The notes beneath the pieces were generated by a model. That model ran no database searches. It was not told the DNA's origin and was given only the letters and a program-made list of their open reading frames with translations. Shown piece by piece: positions 44,321 through 53,099 of a DNA stretch of 64,000 bases; within the stretch, counting starts at the first letter, position 1, and each line of letters begins with the position of its first letter. Location: assembly GCA_902363595.1 (NCBI GenBank), contig CABJAP010000015.1:27956-91955 (forward strand), in the 5' to 3' direction. A program made the position numbers and the translations under genes. This stretch comes from Clostridia bacterium (lineage in GTDB: Bacteria; Bacillota; Clostridia; Peptostreptococcales; Anaerovoracaceae).

Positions 44321-45370
44321 ATGACAGGTGAAAAAAAGATGAAGGCCGCGGTATTAGCGGGAGAAAAACAGATCGAAATGAAAGAACTTCCGGTTCCGGA
44401 GCTTAAGGCAGGGGAAATAGAAATCGCGGTTTCTGCCTGCGGGGTATGCGGCAGTGATATTCATATGTGGAAAACCGGAAAAAGTTGGAACCCTAAACTG
44501 GCAGACTTTGTGATGGGCCATGAATTCTGCGGTGTTGTTACCAATCCGGGAGACAGTGATTTTTCGATCGGTGATCGGGTTGTATTCTGGGCAAATATGT
44601 ATTGCGGTGAATGCGATATGTGCAAAGCAGGAAAAGAGCAGCTGTGCCGCCAAGTAAACGGTCAGAATTATATTGGCTTTGTACGCAATGGCGCCTATGC
44701 GGAAAAATTTGTTTGGAGAGCAAGCAATGCTTATAAATTGCCGGATACGGTATCGGATACGGCTGCAGGGCTGATTGACCCGCTGATGGTCGCTTACCAT
44801 GCGCTGCGGATATCAGACTTGAAACTGCATGACAAAGTGTTAGTGGTGGGAAGCGGAATCATCGGACAGCTTACAGGCGGTCTTGTGAAAAAAGCCGGTG
44901 CTTCTTATTTGGCAATGGCGAAGAGAAATGACCGCAAGCTGGGTTTGGCAAAAGAAATCGGCGACTTTGACGATTATTTTGATAGCAGCGCTTCGGACAG
45001 CGGCGCCATCATGAATCAAGCGGCAAACGGCGGCTTTGATGTTGTATTTGAATGTGTCGGTACGGAAGAATCGCTCGCGGCAAGTATCGATGCTGTAAAA
45101 CCGGGAGGAACGATCGTTACGGTTGGAAATTCCATCAACGATACAGTTCAGATTTCATTGAATAAAATCGTTCTTCGTGAGATTAGGCTGATGGGAAGCG
45201 TTTCCTGCACTCGAAAAGAATTTGAGGAAACGATTGATATAATCGCCAGCGGGATGATCGATGCGGACAAATACGTAACGGATGTTATGAAACTGGACGA
45301 GCTTCAGCATGCCTTTGAGCGGCTCACTTCGAAAACAGATCCGGTTGTAAAAATCGTTGTAAAGCCGTAA
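44321..45370 (+). CDS. Zinc-dependent alcohol dehydrogenase
   Basis: A 349-residue MDR enzyme: ACGVCGSDIHMW and GHEFCG for the catalytic zinc, cysteines at YCGECDMCKAGKEQLC for the structural zinc, and VVGSGIIGQL for the cofactor. It belongs to the sorbitol/threonine dehydrogenase-like group. Cotranscribed with the flavodoxin under MerR control, it may detoxify an aldehyde that is also the MerR effector. A second Met at 44339 is a possible start. Confidence 0.87.
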   Translation: MTGEKKMKAAVLAGEKQIEMKELPVPELKAGEIEIAVSACGVCGSDIHMWKTGKSWNPKLADFVMGHEFCGVVTNPGDSDFSIGDRVVFWANMYCGECDMCKAGKEQLCRQVNGQNYIGFVRNGAYAEKFVWRASNAYKLPDTVSDTAAGLIDPLMVAYHALRISDLKLHDKVLVVGSGIIGQLTGGLVKKAGASYLAMAKRNDRKLGLAKEIGDFDDYFDSSASDSGAIMNQAANGGFDVVFECVGTEESLAASIDAVKPGGTIVTVGNSINDTVQISLNKIVLREIRLMGSVSCTRKEFEETIDIIASGMIDADKYVTDVMKLDELQHAFERLTSKTDPVVKIVVKP

Positions 45371-45457
45371 GAGACGAAATCGATTAAGTATGTCGGGGTT
45401 ATCACATCAACAGGAAACAAATACCATCCTTCGATCCGCCATGCTTCAAAAACAGCA

Positions 45458-45503
45458 AAATGCTCTGATTTTCTATGGACATTGCGTCCAAATCAGGGCA
45501 TTT
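45458..45503. terminator. Bidirectional terminator hairpin between convergent genes
   Basis: AAATGCTCTGATTT (45458-45471) pairs with AAATCAGGGCATTT (45490-45503) with one G-U pair. It lies between the convergent dehydrogenase and VOC genes. Confidence 0.75.
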
Positions 45504-45530
45504 CGAATAGGAATCAGCAAAAAAAGTATT

Positions 45531-45995
45531 TCAGCTTCGTAAAAGTGTCTCCAGGTCCGATATGGAAACATCCATACGTTTTGAAGTTTCCTCCATGGAC
45601 ATCCCTGAATCGAGGAACCGCCTCACAACCATTTTCATGTTTTCGCCGACCTCGATAATGTGGCCGTCCAAGTCGTAAAAACGCACAGAACGTTGTCCCC
45701 ATGCGGCCTCTTTCACACCATTTCCCAGGTAATGAATGTCGCTGCGCTTTTCTAATTTCCCTATAAAACCATCAAAATCCTCTTCCTCAAAATACAACTC
45801 CATATTATGGGATTTTTCCATTACGCTTTTCTTTGGGACATCGACCAGCCAGTCAAATTCCTGCTGTAAGGACAAGGCGCCAAAGGAAACATTGATGCCA
45901 TAATCCTGAAAAACCTCAAGTCCAAATAGCTCCTGATAAAACTTTTTCGAAAGATTCACATCTTTCACCGCGATACAAACGCCTTCATATTTCAT
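45531..45995 (-). CDS. VOC-fold protein with C-terminal helix-turn-helix-like tail
   Basis: A 154-residue protein. Residues 1-118 form a glyoxalase/VOC domain (VCIAVKDVNLSKKFYQELFG in part, then MELYFEE, and FYDLDGHIIEVGE with metal-ligand Glu). The tail after ~119 (MVVRRFLDSGMSMEETSKRMDVSISDLETLL in part) looks like a short helical DNA-binding-like segment, common in a family of Firmicute VOC proteins. Function unknown; possibly binding or resistance. Confidence 0.78.
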   Translation of the reverse strand: MKYEGVCIAVKDVNLSKKFYQELFGLEVFQDYGINVSFGALSLQQEFDWLVDVPKKSVMEKSHNMELYFEEEDFDGFIGKLEKRSDIHYLGNGVKEAAWGQRSVRFYDLDGHIIEVGENMKMVVRRFLDSGMSMEETSKRMDVSISDLETLLRS

Positions 45996-46203
45996 TTAAA
46001 TTTCCTCCCTCATAAGATGTGAGCTGCCAGCAGAACGGTCTGAGAGCAGCCCCTTAAAACACTTAGTGTCAGAATCACTGCCAAAAGGCTCTTATCCCGA
46101 TCGTTTGCGGCCCCGGACAATCTCGATTAGAGTCGAGCCCGTAAACCTTCATCAACCTTTTTTCAATCCGGGTTCGAAAAAGTATCAAGATAACGCGGGG
46201 TTT

Positions 46204-46259
46204 ACGCCACTTTTATGGGTACACGTCAACCAGTTGGCATACCACCATAGAAGTGGCGT
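46204..46259. repeat. Long imperfect hairpin in a gene-free stretch
   Basis: ACGCCACTTTTATGG (46204-46218) pairs with CCATAGAAGTGGCGT (46245-46259) with one mismatch, with a nested CAAC/GTTG inner stem. The stretch 45996-46552 has no gene I can recognise; a smaller palindrome TGCCTT-C-AAGGCA lies near 46419. Confidence 0.55.
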
Positions 46260-46455
46260 CAGAGTGTCTTAATTCCTTAAAAACATCTCGTTTACTGATA
46301 ATTTCTTTTTCAAACAAACCAGATCAGCTGACTAGCTGCAGTATGAGTATAACATAATTTTTTTTTCGGATAAAGCTGCGGCCGAATCTTTGGAAACAAA
46401 TGCGTGATAGCCCATGAATGCCTTCAAGGCATAAGTATATATAAATCATAAGTAT

Positions 46456-46484
46456 TTGTTATAAAAACATTTCTATGCAATAAT
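46456..46484 (+). promoter_or_regulatory. Possible sigma-A promoter for the redox gene run
   Basis: TTGTTA (46456-46461) and AATAAT (46479-46484) with 17-bp spacing, 69 bp before the flavoprotein start. The -10 deviates from consensus. Confidence 0.35.
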
Positions 46485-46552
46485 AAAACTACAAAAGGGG
46501 CTGCCCCCCTTCGATCGATAAACGATTTGAATAAATAGAGAGGTGAATGAAC

Positions 46553-47077
46553 ATGAAAATCCTTGTATTAAATGGAAGTCCCCGTGCGAACGGCAACACT
46601 GCTGCAATAGCGGAGGCCTTTTCCAAAGGAGCAAAAGAGGCGGGCCATCAAGTTGAGGTACTTTCGGTGGGCCAGCAGAAAATTGCCGGCTGCATGGGGT
46701 GCGAATACTGCCACACAAAAGGAGATGGAACCTGCATCCAGAAGGATGCGATGCAGGATGTGTACCGGGAACTTGCGGATGCGGAAATGCTGGTGCTGGC
46801 TTCCCCCATCTATTATTTTACCCTGTCCGGCCAGCTGCAATGCTGCATTCACAGGACTTATGCGGTGGGGATCCCGAAGAAGCTGAAGAAGGCGGCCATG
46901 CTTCTCAGCTCCGGCTCCGACGGAGTTTATGGGCCGGCAAAGCAGCAGTACCGGCAGGCGTTGATCAATTACATGGGCTTGAAAGACATGGGTGTGATTA
47001 CAGCTTACGGCAGCCAGAACAAATCAGCAGAAAAGCTGCAGCAAGTTTATGAGTTCGGTAAGGGAATTGACCGGTAA
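46553..47077 (+). CDS. NAD(P)H-dependent FMN reductase / iron-sulfur flavoprotein family
   Basis: Start at 46553, 7 bp after AGAGAGGTG, rather than 46547; 174 residues. The flavodoxin-like fold is clear: VLNGSPRANGNT for FMN phosphate, SPIYYFTLSGQLQ, and a CMGCEYCHTKGDGTC cluster of cysteines as in iron-sulfur flavoproteins of anaerobes. The cysteine set C-x2-C-x2-C-x7-C could hold a 4Fe-4S cluster. It heads a run of redox genes. Confidence 0.85.
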   Translation: MKILVLNGSPRANGNTAAIAEAFSKGAKEAGHQVEVLSVGQQKIAGCMGCEYCHTKGDGTCIQKDAMQDVYRELADAEMLVLASPIYYFTLSGQLQCCIHRTYAVGIPKKLKKAAMLLSSGSDGVYGPAKQQYRQALINYMGLKDMGVITAYGSQNKSAEKLQQVYEFGKGIDR

Positions 47078-47246
47078 TCTTTTGGCTACGACAGCGTAAA
47101 TTCTGCCGGGCCTGCCATGGCGGCGCAAAAACAATGAATGGGATTATGAATCAACCAAAAAGAGAAATCAGCGCATTGCTGCGAAAAAAACGTAGCCGGC
47201 CAAATTTTGTATAATGCAATCTTATTATCGAAAGGGAATGACCAAA

Positions 47247-47489
47247 ATGGAACTTACAGAAAATGCGATTTATGACAATTTAATAGATGCAGGATGCAGC
47301 CAGCAAACAGCGAAGCAATTTATAAACGGGCTGAAAAACGGCAAAACTGCAGACAGCTTAAAGCTATTGACAGCCCATAGACGCACATTGCTGGATTCCC
47401 TCCACGATGCGCAGTGTAAAATAGACTGCCTCGACTATTTGCTATACATGATTAAGAAAGAAAAAACAAACTTAGAAAAAAGAAGGTGA
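47247..47489 (+). CDS. Small conserved-looking protein of unknown function
   Basis: An 80-residue protein. The ATG at 47247 is 9 bp after AAGGGA; ATG at 47238 is too close to that site. It is helical and charged (ENAIYDNLIDAGCSQQTAKQ, then KLLTAHRRTLLDSLHDAQ, KIDCLDYLLYMIKKEK), with no membrane span. The final helix pattern RRTLLDSLHDAQ-IDCLDYLLY resembles small proteins often found beside MerR-type regulators and Fe-S aldo-keto reductases in Clostridia. Start 4 bp before the reductase gene implies coupling. Function unknown. Confidence 0.7.
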   Translation: MELTENAIYDNLIDAGCSQQTAKQFINGLKNGKTADSLKLLTAHRRTLLDSLHDAQCKIDCLDYLLYMIKKEKTNLEKRR

Positions 47490-47493
47490 GACT

Positions 47494-48597
47494 ATGAAAT
47501 ATCGCACATTGCCCCATGGCGGCGAAATGGTCAGCGTCATCGGCCTTGGCAGCGGCTCTCTTACGGGTACGGAAGAGGAACTGACCGAGGTGATTGCAGC
47601 GGCCATTGAACAGGGTATCAATTACTTTGACATGGCGCCATCGGTAAAAGCGCCTTTCTTTGCTTATGCAAAAGCATTCGAAGGACGCAGAGAAAGGGTC
47701 ATCACGCAGATGCACTTTGGCGCCATTTACAAAAGCGGAGAGTATGGCTGGACGCGAGATCTCGATGAAATCAAAAGCCAATTTGAATGGCAGCTGAAAC
47801 TGCTGCACACGGACTATACGGACATGGGATTTATCCATTGCATTGACGACCGGGATGACTTGGACCAAGTGATGAAAGCAGGTTTATGGGAATATATGAA
47901 AGCATTGAAAGAGGAAGGGAAGATCCGCCATCTGGGCTTTTCCTCGCACAATCCCGATATCGCCCGCCGAATCCTTGACACCGGGCTTATAGACATGATG
48001 ATGTTCAGCATCAATCCGGCCTATGACTACCAAGAGGGCGAGTACGCCATCGGAGAAGCGGCGGAGCGCGCGGCTCTGTATCGGCAATGTGAGCGCATGG
48101 GCGTGGGCATTTCCGTCATGAAACCCTTTGCGGGAGGCCAGCTGCTGGACGCTAAAACATCCATTTTTCAAAAGGCGCTGACCCATGAACAATGTTTTCA
48201 GTACGTTCTCGACCGTCCGGCGGTTCTGACGGTGTTGCCCGGAGTTCGCAATATGCAGGACCTGCAGACAGCTTTACACTACGTGACCGCAGCGCCGGAA
48301 GAAAAGGACTATTCCATCATTGGCGGGTTTACACCGCAGGACGCGGACGGAATCTGCGTTTACTGCAATCACTGCCAGCCGTGCCCTGAGGGTCTCAACG
48401 TGGGGCTCATCAACAAGTATTACGACCTGGCGCTGGCCGGAGATAAAATGGCAGCAGGCCATTACCGAAAACTGCCCATAAAGGCGGATGCCTGCATCCG
48501 GTGCGGACACTGCCAGATACGTTGTCCTTTTCACGTGAAGCAGGAACAGCGAATGGCGGAAATCGCAGCATATTTTATATCGGAGAACAAAGAATGA
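47494..48597 (+). CDS. Fe-S aldo-keto reductase 1
   Basis: A 367-residue protein: an aldo-keto reductase barrel (~1-280; INYFDMAPS, GKIRHLGFSSHN, GVGISVMKPFAGG) with a C-terminal ferredoxin-like domain carrying two cysteine sets, CVYCNHCQPC and CIRCGHCQIRCPF, each followed by Pro, for two 4Fe-4S clusters. The catalytic Tyr of normal AKRs is replaced in the MAPS region, as often in this Fe-S group. Such enzymes are common in anaerobes; substrates are unknown. Confidence 0.87.
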   Translation: MKYRTLPHGGEMVSVIGLGSGSLTGTEEELTEVIAAAIEQGINYFDMAPSVKAPFFAYAKAFEGRRERVITQMHFGAIYKSGEYGWTRDLDEIKSQFEWQLKLLHTDYTDMGFIHCIDDRDDLDQVMKAGLWEYMKALKEEGKIRHLGFSSHNPDIARRILDTGLIDMMMFSINPAYDYQEGEYAIGEAAERAALYRQCERMGVGISVMKPFAGGQLLDAKTSIFQKALTHEQCFQYVLDRPAVLTVLPGVRNMQDLQTALHYVTAAPEEKDYSIIGGFTPQDADGICVYCNHCQPCPEGLNVGLINKYYDLALAGDKMAAGHYRKLPIKADACIRCGHCQIRCPFHVKQEQRMAEIAAYFISENKE

Positions 48598-49709
48598 CTT
48601 TTTTGAAGAGACACAAAGTAATGAGGGTAATGTTGTTCCTCGTCTGCGTCCTCCTGCTCATTCTCGCAGCAGCGCTGATCTTTCTCAAAACCTGGCCGGC
48701 GTTCGGCGGCCAAGCGTCAAAAGCGGACATGGAGGATTATGAAAGACGAGCGGATCATTATTCCGGAGGCAAATTCAGCAACAGCGAACCCTTTGAAATG
48801 ATGACGGACCATATGGAAGAAGACGACAAAATTCTCTCCCACAAAGGAGTGAAGCCGGAAGACACGATTCCCACAAAGCAGCCGGAACTGGAAAATGGGG
48901 AGGCACAGGTTACCTGGTTTGGACATTCTTCCTTACTGCTTCAGATCGGCGGCAAAAATATCCTGATCGACCCAGTATTCGCTCAGCGGGCTTCCCCCGT
49001 ATCCTTTGCAGGGGGCAAACGGTTCAGTCAGCCTCCCCTTTCAGCGAAAGAACTGCCAAAGTTGGATCTGGTTGTTTTGTCCCACGACCACTATGATCAT
49101 TTGGACTACCACACATTAAAGGAGATCGACAATAAGGTGGAAAACTACGTTGTTCCCCTGGGTGTTGAGAATCATTTGCAGCGATGGGACATTGCCGCAG
49201 ATAAAATCACCAATATGGCCTGGTGGGAAGAAATCGAACTGGACGGCCTTACCATCGGCTGCACGCCCGCAAGGCACTATTCCAGGAGAAGTCTGAATGA
49301 CCAGGACGCCACTCTATGGGCTTCCTGGGTGTTCCAAAGCGGATCCCTTCAAATCTTTGAAAGCGGAGACACCGGATATGGAAACCATTTTCAGCAGATT
49401 CATGAGCGATACGGAGACTTTGACTTTGCCCTGCTCGACTGCGCCCAGTACGATAGCAGATGGCCGGACGTACACATGTTCCCGGAAGAAGCGGTCCAGG
49501 CGGCGGCGTCACTGGGAGCGAGGACAGTCATGCCCATTCACTGGGGCGCTTTCAAGCTGGCCGACCATCCGTGGGATGATCCGGCCCTGCGATTTACAAA
49601 GGCCGGAGAAGCCAGCGGTCTGACTGTAGCTACGCCTTTGATCGGTGAAACCATGAAACTAAAAAACGCATCCGGCTATCAGCAGCGCTGGTGGCAGGGT
49701 ATTCAATAA
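48594..49709 (+). CDS. Membrane-anchored MBL-fold hydrolase (NAPE-PLD/UlaG-like)
   Basis: Starts in an ATGA overlap with the reductase; 371 residues. A single N-terminal anchor (~10-33) leads to an exported metallo-beta-lactamase domain with LSHDHYDHLDYHT (HxHxDH), a later ESGDTGYGNHF and HWGAFKLADHPW. The VTWFGHSSLLLQIGGKNILIDPV region is typical of the UlaG/NAPE-phospholipase-D-like branch. A lipid or lactone substrate outside the membrane is possible. Coupling with redox enzymes is unexplained. Confidence 0.87.
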   Translation: MTFLKRHKVMRVMLFLVCVLLLILAAALIFLKTWPAFGGQASKADMEDYERRADHYSGGKFSNSEPFEMMTDHMEEDDKILSHKGVKPEDTIPTKQPELENGEAQVTWFGHSSLLLQIGGKNILIDPVFAQRASPVSFAGGKRFSQPPLSAKELPKLDLVVLSHDHYDHLDYHTLKEIDNKVENYVVPLGVENHLQRWDIAADKITNMAWWEEIELDGLTIGCTPARHYSRRSLNDQDATLWASWVFQSGSLQIFESGDTGYGNHFQQIHERYGDFDFALLDCAQYDSRWPDVHMFPEEAVQAAASLGARTVMPIHWGAFKLADHPWDDPALRFTKAGEASGLTVATPLIGETMKLKNASGYQQRWWQGIQ

Positions 49710-49726
49710 TGAGGAGGATTTATATT

Positions 49727-50899
49727 ATGTTAGGAACATTTACTTACGCAAACCCGACAAAACTGCATTTTGGCAAAGATTCACTGAAGAAGCTCAATGA
49801 AGAGCTGCCCAAGTACGGAGAGCATGTACAGCTTGTCTATGGAGGCGGCTCCATCAAGAAAAACGGGATTTACGACCAGGTAGTGGAACTTTTAAAAGCA
49901 AACGGAAAAGAAATCATTGAGGACGGCGGCGTCATGCCCAATCCGACGGTAGAAAAACTAAACGAAGGCTGTAAATTAGCCAGGGAAGGAAAGGCTGACC
50001 TGATTCTGGCTGTGGGCGGCGGGTCCTGCTGCGATTATGCCAAGGCTGTTTCTATTTCCGCTCACTGCGAAGAAGAACCCTGGGAAAAATACTATCTGAA
50101 ATTCCAGGATGTTGACCCGGATACCAAGATTATCCCCGTGGGCTGTGTGCTGACCATGGTGGGAACCGGCTCGGAAATGAACGGCGGGGCAGTGATCACC
50201 AACCACGAGAGTAAACTGAAAATCGGCCACGTTTTCGACGAGCGGGTTTTTCCAAAATTCTCGATTTTAGACCCAACCTTCACCTATTCCCTGCCCAAAT
50301 ACCAGATGGCGGCCGGATTCTATGACATTCTCAACCATATCTGCGAACAGTATTTCTCCGGCGAAGACGATAATACATCCGATTATGTCATGGAAGGACT
50401 GATGAAATCCCTGATCCACAGCTCACGTATTGCCATCAAGGACCCGCAGAACTATGAAGCCAGAAGCAATATTATGTGGACAGCTACATGGGCGCTTAAT
50501 ACCTTCGTCGCCATGGGAAAATCCACTGACTGGATGGTGCACATGCTGGGTCAGGCGGTGGGCGCTCACACTGATGCCACCCATGGTATGACCCTTTCCG
50601 CAGTTTCCCTGCCGTACTACCGCCGCATCATGCCTTACGGCCTGGCCAAGTTCAAACGCTTTGCGAAAAACGTATGGAACGTGGACCCGGCCGGCAAAAC
50701 CGATGAAGAGACGGCGAAGGAAGGCTTGAGAGCCATGGAAGCCTGGATGAAGGAAATGGGCGTCGTTATGAATATCAAAGACTTGGGAGTGACAGAAGAC
50801 ATGCTGGAGGCTGTAGCGGAGAGCACCCTCATCATGGAAGGCGGCTATAAAGTGCTGTCTAAAGAGGAAATTTTGAAAATTCTCAAAGAAAGTATGTGA
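49727..50899 (+). CDS. Butanol-dehydrogenase-type iron alcohol dehydrogenase
   Basis: ATG at 49727 behind GAGGAGG gives 390 residues; an upstream codon at 49691 lies in the previous gene. LAVGGGSCCDYAKAVSI, GCVLTMVGTGSEMNGGAVITN and HMLGQAVGAHTDATHGMTL are hallmarks of the BdhA/YqhD branch, NAD(P)H-dependent reductases of butyraldehyde and other aldehydes. The GGGS-CCDYAK variant replaces the usual SVIDTAK. Located among redox genes with aldo-keto reductases on both sides. Confidence 0.88.
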   Translation: MLGTFTYANPTKLHFGKDSLKKLNEELPKYGEHVQLVYGGGSIKKNGIYDQVVELLKANGKEIIEDGGVMPNPTVEKLNEGCKLAREGKADLILAVGGGSCCDYAKAVSISAHCEEEPWEKYYLKFQDVDPDTKIIPVGCVLTMVGTGSEMNGGAVITNHESKLKIGHVFDERVFPKFSILDPTFTYSLPKYQMAAGFYDILNHICEQYFSGEDDNTSDYVMEGLMKSLIHSSRIAIKDPQNYEARSNIMWTATWALNTFVAMGKSTDWMVHMLGQAVGAHTDATHGMTLSAVSLPYYRRIMPYGLAKFKRFAKNVWNVDPAGKTDEETAKEGLRAMEAWMKEMGVVMNIKDLGVTEDMLEAVAESTLIMEGGYKVLSKEEILKILKESM

Positions 50900-51711
50900 G
50901 GAAGATGAGGCGAAAAATCCGGATCGCCGTGTGCCTGCTGCTGATAGCGGCCTGCTTTTCCGGCTGCGGTGGCGGCGGTCAGCAGCGGGCGCAGACCATG
51001 GGTCTTGGGGATGCAAAGGCTGTGAAAACGAGAATCGATTATACTATTTACGAACTGACTTTCCAGCGGGATAACCTGAACATCTATGGACAGCTTTATC
51101 TGCCTGCGGGCGATGAAAAAACCTATCCCACGGTCATTATCGGCCACGGGTTCGGCAGCACCTACCGCAATTCGGCTACGGATTGCAAAGCCTTTGCCAA
51201 GGCCGGGATCGCCAGTTTTGCCTTTGACTTCTGCGGAGGTTCGGAAGACAGTAACAGCGACGGCGACATGGACGATATGACCGTATTTACAGAATCAGCA
51301 GATATGGAAGCAGTTTTAAAGGGGATTCGAACCTACGATTTTGTGGATAAAGACAATGTCTTTCTGCTGGGAAAAAGTTTAGGAGGACAGGCGGCGGCCC
51401 TGCTGGCTCCCAGGAAATCGGAGGATATTAGGGGCATGGTTTTATTCTATCCCTATATGATCAATATGGGAGGCAGAGATTTTGACCTTTTCGGCAAGAT
51501 CGCCAAATATGAGGAGGACGTTTTGATCGTTCAGGGGACCGAGGACAAAGCGGTGCCGGTAGAGCTGTCGCGTAAAACCGCCGAGGCATACAAATCGGCC
51601 CGGCTTGTTGAACTGGACGGCGCAGGCCACGGGTTCCGAGATGACGAGGACCGCAAGAAGGCGGATGAGGCAGCAATCGACTATATTCGAAAGAAGGTTT
51701 CGGAAAAATGA
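50896..51711 (+). CDS. Alpha/beta-hydrolase lipoprotein
   Basis: A 271-residue esterase/peptidase-like hydrolase starting with GTG in a 4-bp overlap with the dehydrogenase; an ATG at 50905 is an alternative. The signal peptide ends in the lipobox CFSGC (Cys ~26). The alpha/beta-hydrolase core shows GHGFGSTYRN oxyanion loop, nucleophile elbow GKSLGG (Ser), Asp in GTEDKAVP and His in GAGHGF. It should act outside the membrane, perhaps cleaving esters. Function otherwise unknown. Confidence 0.86.
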   Translation: MRKMRRKIRIAVCLLLIAACFSGCGGGGQQRAQTMGLGDAKAVKTRIDYTIYELTFQRDNLNIYGQLYLPAGDEKTYPTVIIGHGFGSTYRNSATDCKAFAKAGIASFAFDFCGGSEDSNSDGDMDDMTVFTESADMEAVLKGIRTYDFVDKDNVFLLGKSLGGQAAALLAPRKSEDIRGMVLFYPYMINMGGRDFDLFGKIAKYEEDVLIVQGTEDKAVPVELSRKTAEAYKSARLVELDGAGHGFRDDEDRKKADEAAIDYIRKKVSEK

Positions 51712-52832
51712 TTTACAAACAATTTAAAAATGATAAGATTTCAGCGCTGGGACTTGGTTCCCTGCGTCTGCCAGAAGAAAAGAATCAGCCTAACCACATT
51801 GATCGAGCGGAAGGTCAGAAGATTATCGATGCGGCGATAGCAGGCGGCATCAATTTCTTCGATACGGCCTACACTTACCACGACGGCGACTCGGAGGTTT
51901 TCCTGGGAGAAGCACTCCGCAAATATCCCAGAGACAGCTACTATCTTGCGACAAAATTTTATGCAGCGGCGCAAGTCGATATCAGCGAGATGTTTGAACA
52001 GCAGCTGAAACGCTGTCAAACCGAGTACTTCGACTTCTACATGCTCCATGGGCTGGACGAGAATTATTATAACGCTTACACCGATAAAGAAAAGGATTAT
52101 CTGGGCTACCTGCTGAAACAAAAAGAAGAGGGACGGATTCGCTATGTAGGTTTTTCGTCACACGCTGCGCCCAAAACGCTGAAGCGTTTTCTGGATTGGT
52201 ATTCCGGCTATGACATGGCGCTGATTCAGCTTAACTATCTGGATTGGACCATCTTGGAAGCAAAACAGCAGTATCAGATTCTGGCAGACTACGGCATTCC
52301 CATTTGGGTCATGGAGCCCTTAAAAGGGGGACGGCTGAATTCTCTCAATGAAAAAGCAGGAAGCATCCTCAAAGAAGCGGCGCAGGACCGCTCCATATCC
52401 TCATGGGCTTTTCGCTTTCTCATGGGACTTCCAGGCGTGCAGACGGTACTGAGCGGAATGTCCGATGTAAGGCAGGTGGAGGAAAACATAGCACTGTTTT
52501 CGAACCCCGATCCTTTAAGCAAAGAAGAAGAGGAGGCTCTGCAGAAAGCGGCGGCAGCCTTTATGGACGATTTGGGGGTTCCTTGCTCCGGGTGCCGCTA
52601 CTGCCTTTCAACCTGTCCGGAAGGGATCGATATTCCCTTGTTGATAAAGGGATTCAATGAAATGAGGGTCAGCGGCGAAACTTGGCGGATCGCGGAGCTT
52701 GAACAAAAAGGAAAAGGCCCGGAAAGCTGCAAAAGCTGCGGCGCGTGTCTGAGCCGCTGTCCGCAGAAAATCCATATACCTGAGATTTTGGAGCAGTTTT
52801 CCCGGATGTTGGAAGAGGAAGCGGCATCATGA
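51708..52832 (+). CDS. Fe-S aldo-keto reductase 2
   Basis: A 374-residue protein of the same design as the one at 47.5 kb: barrel with INFFDTAYTYHDGDSEVFLG (classic Asp and Tyr present), VGFSSHAAP, PIWVMEPLKGG, then CSGCRYCLSTCP and CKSCGACLSRCP for two 4Fe-4S clusters. Unlike its relative it keeps the active-site Tyr. It overlaps the lipoprotein gene by 4 bp. Confidence 0.88.
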   Translation: MIYKQFKNDKISALGLGSLRLPEEKNQPNHIDRAEGQKIIDAAIAGGINFFDTAYTYHDGDSEVFLGEALRKYPRDSYYLATKFYAAAQVDISEMFEQQLKRCQTEYFDFYMLHGLDENYYNAYTDKEKDYLGYLLKQKEEGRIRYVGFSSHAAPKTLKRFLDWYSGYDMALIQLNYLDWTILEAKQQYQILADYGIPIWVMEPLKGGRLNSLNEKAGSILKEAAQDRSISSWAFRFLMGLPGVQTVLSGMSDVRQVEENIALFSNPDPLSKEEEEALQKAAAAFMDDLGVPCSGCRYCLSTCPEGIDIPLLIKGFNEMRVSGETWRIAELEQKGKGPESCKSCGACLSRCPQKIHIPEILEQFSRMLEEEAAS

Positions 52833-52897
52833 ATAACACAGCAGCAGTGACAATGGAAGATACGAGGTTGAAAGGGAGGAAACGACAGTGGAACTAA
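52829..52897 (+). CDS. Possible 22-codon ORF
   Basis: An ATG overlapping the stop of the Fe-S reductase (ATGA) opens a 22-codon frame (MNNTAAVTMEDTRLKG…W-N) that ends where the acetyltransferase remnant begins. It may be a translated leader, or the junction scar of a deletion that removed the front of the acetyltransferase. No similarity recognised. Confidence 0.3.
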   Translation: MNNTAAVTMEDTRLKGRKRQWN

Positions 52898-53089
52898 ATA
52901 AGTTTTTACATCGTAGTAGGGAAGAAAGCCTGGATCGGCGCCAAGGCGACGATTCTCTCGAACGTAACGATCGGAGACGGCGCGATTGTTGCCGCAGGGG
53001 CAGTCGTAACAAAGGATGTACCTGCGATGGCAGTTGTCGGCGGTGTTCCGGCAAAAATCATAAACTATTTGGACACAGCGGAAGGATAA
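52898..53089 (+). pseudogene. C-terminal remnant of a hexapeptide-repeat acetyltransferase
   Basis: This frame encodes about 63 residues ending in the left-handed beta-helix of maltose/galactoside O-acetyltransferases: [20 protein letters not shown], then [16 protein letters not shown] and [10 protein letters not shown], with a stop at 53087. A stop at 52895-52897 blocks extension upstream and no start is present, so only the last third of the gene survives. It reads directly into the lipoprotein gene 10 bp later. Confidence 0.8.
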
Positions 53090-53099
53090 TGGAGGAGAT

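Noticed and set aside
46140..46180. GGTTCGAA as a tRNA T-loop
   Set aside because: The flanking bases do not form a T-stem and no anticodon or acceptor arms can be built.
46213..46235. TTGGCAT followed by CATAG as a sigma-54 promoter
   Set aside because: The -12 half lacks the TTGC core and the element lies inside a hairpin with no gene at a suitable distance.
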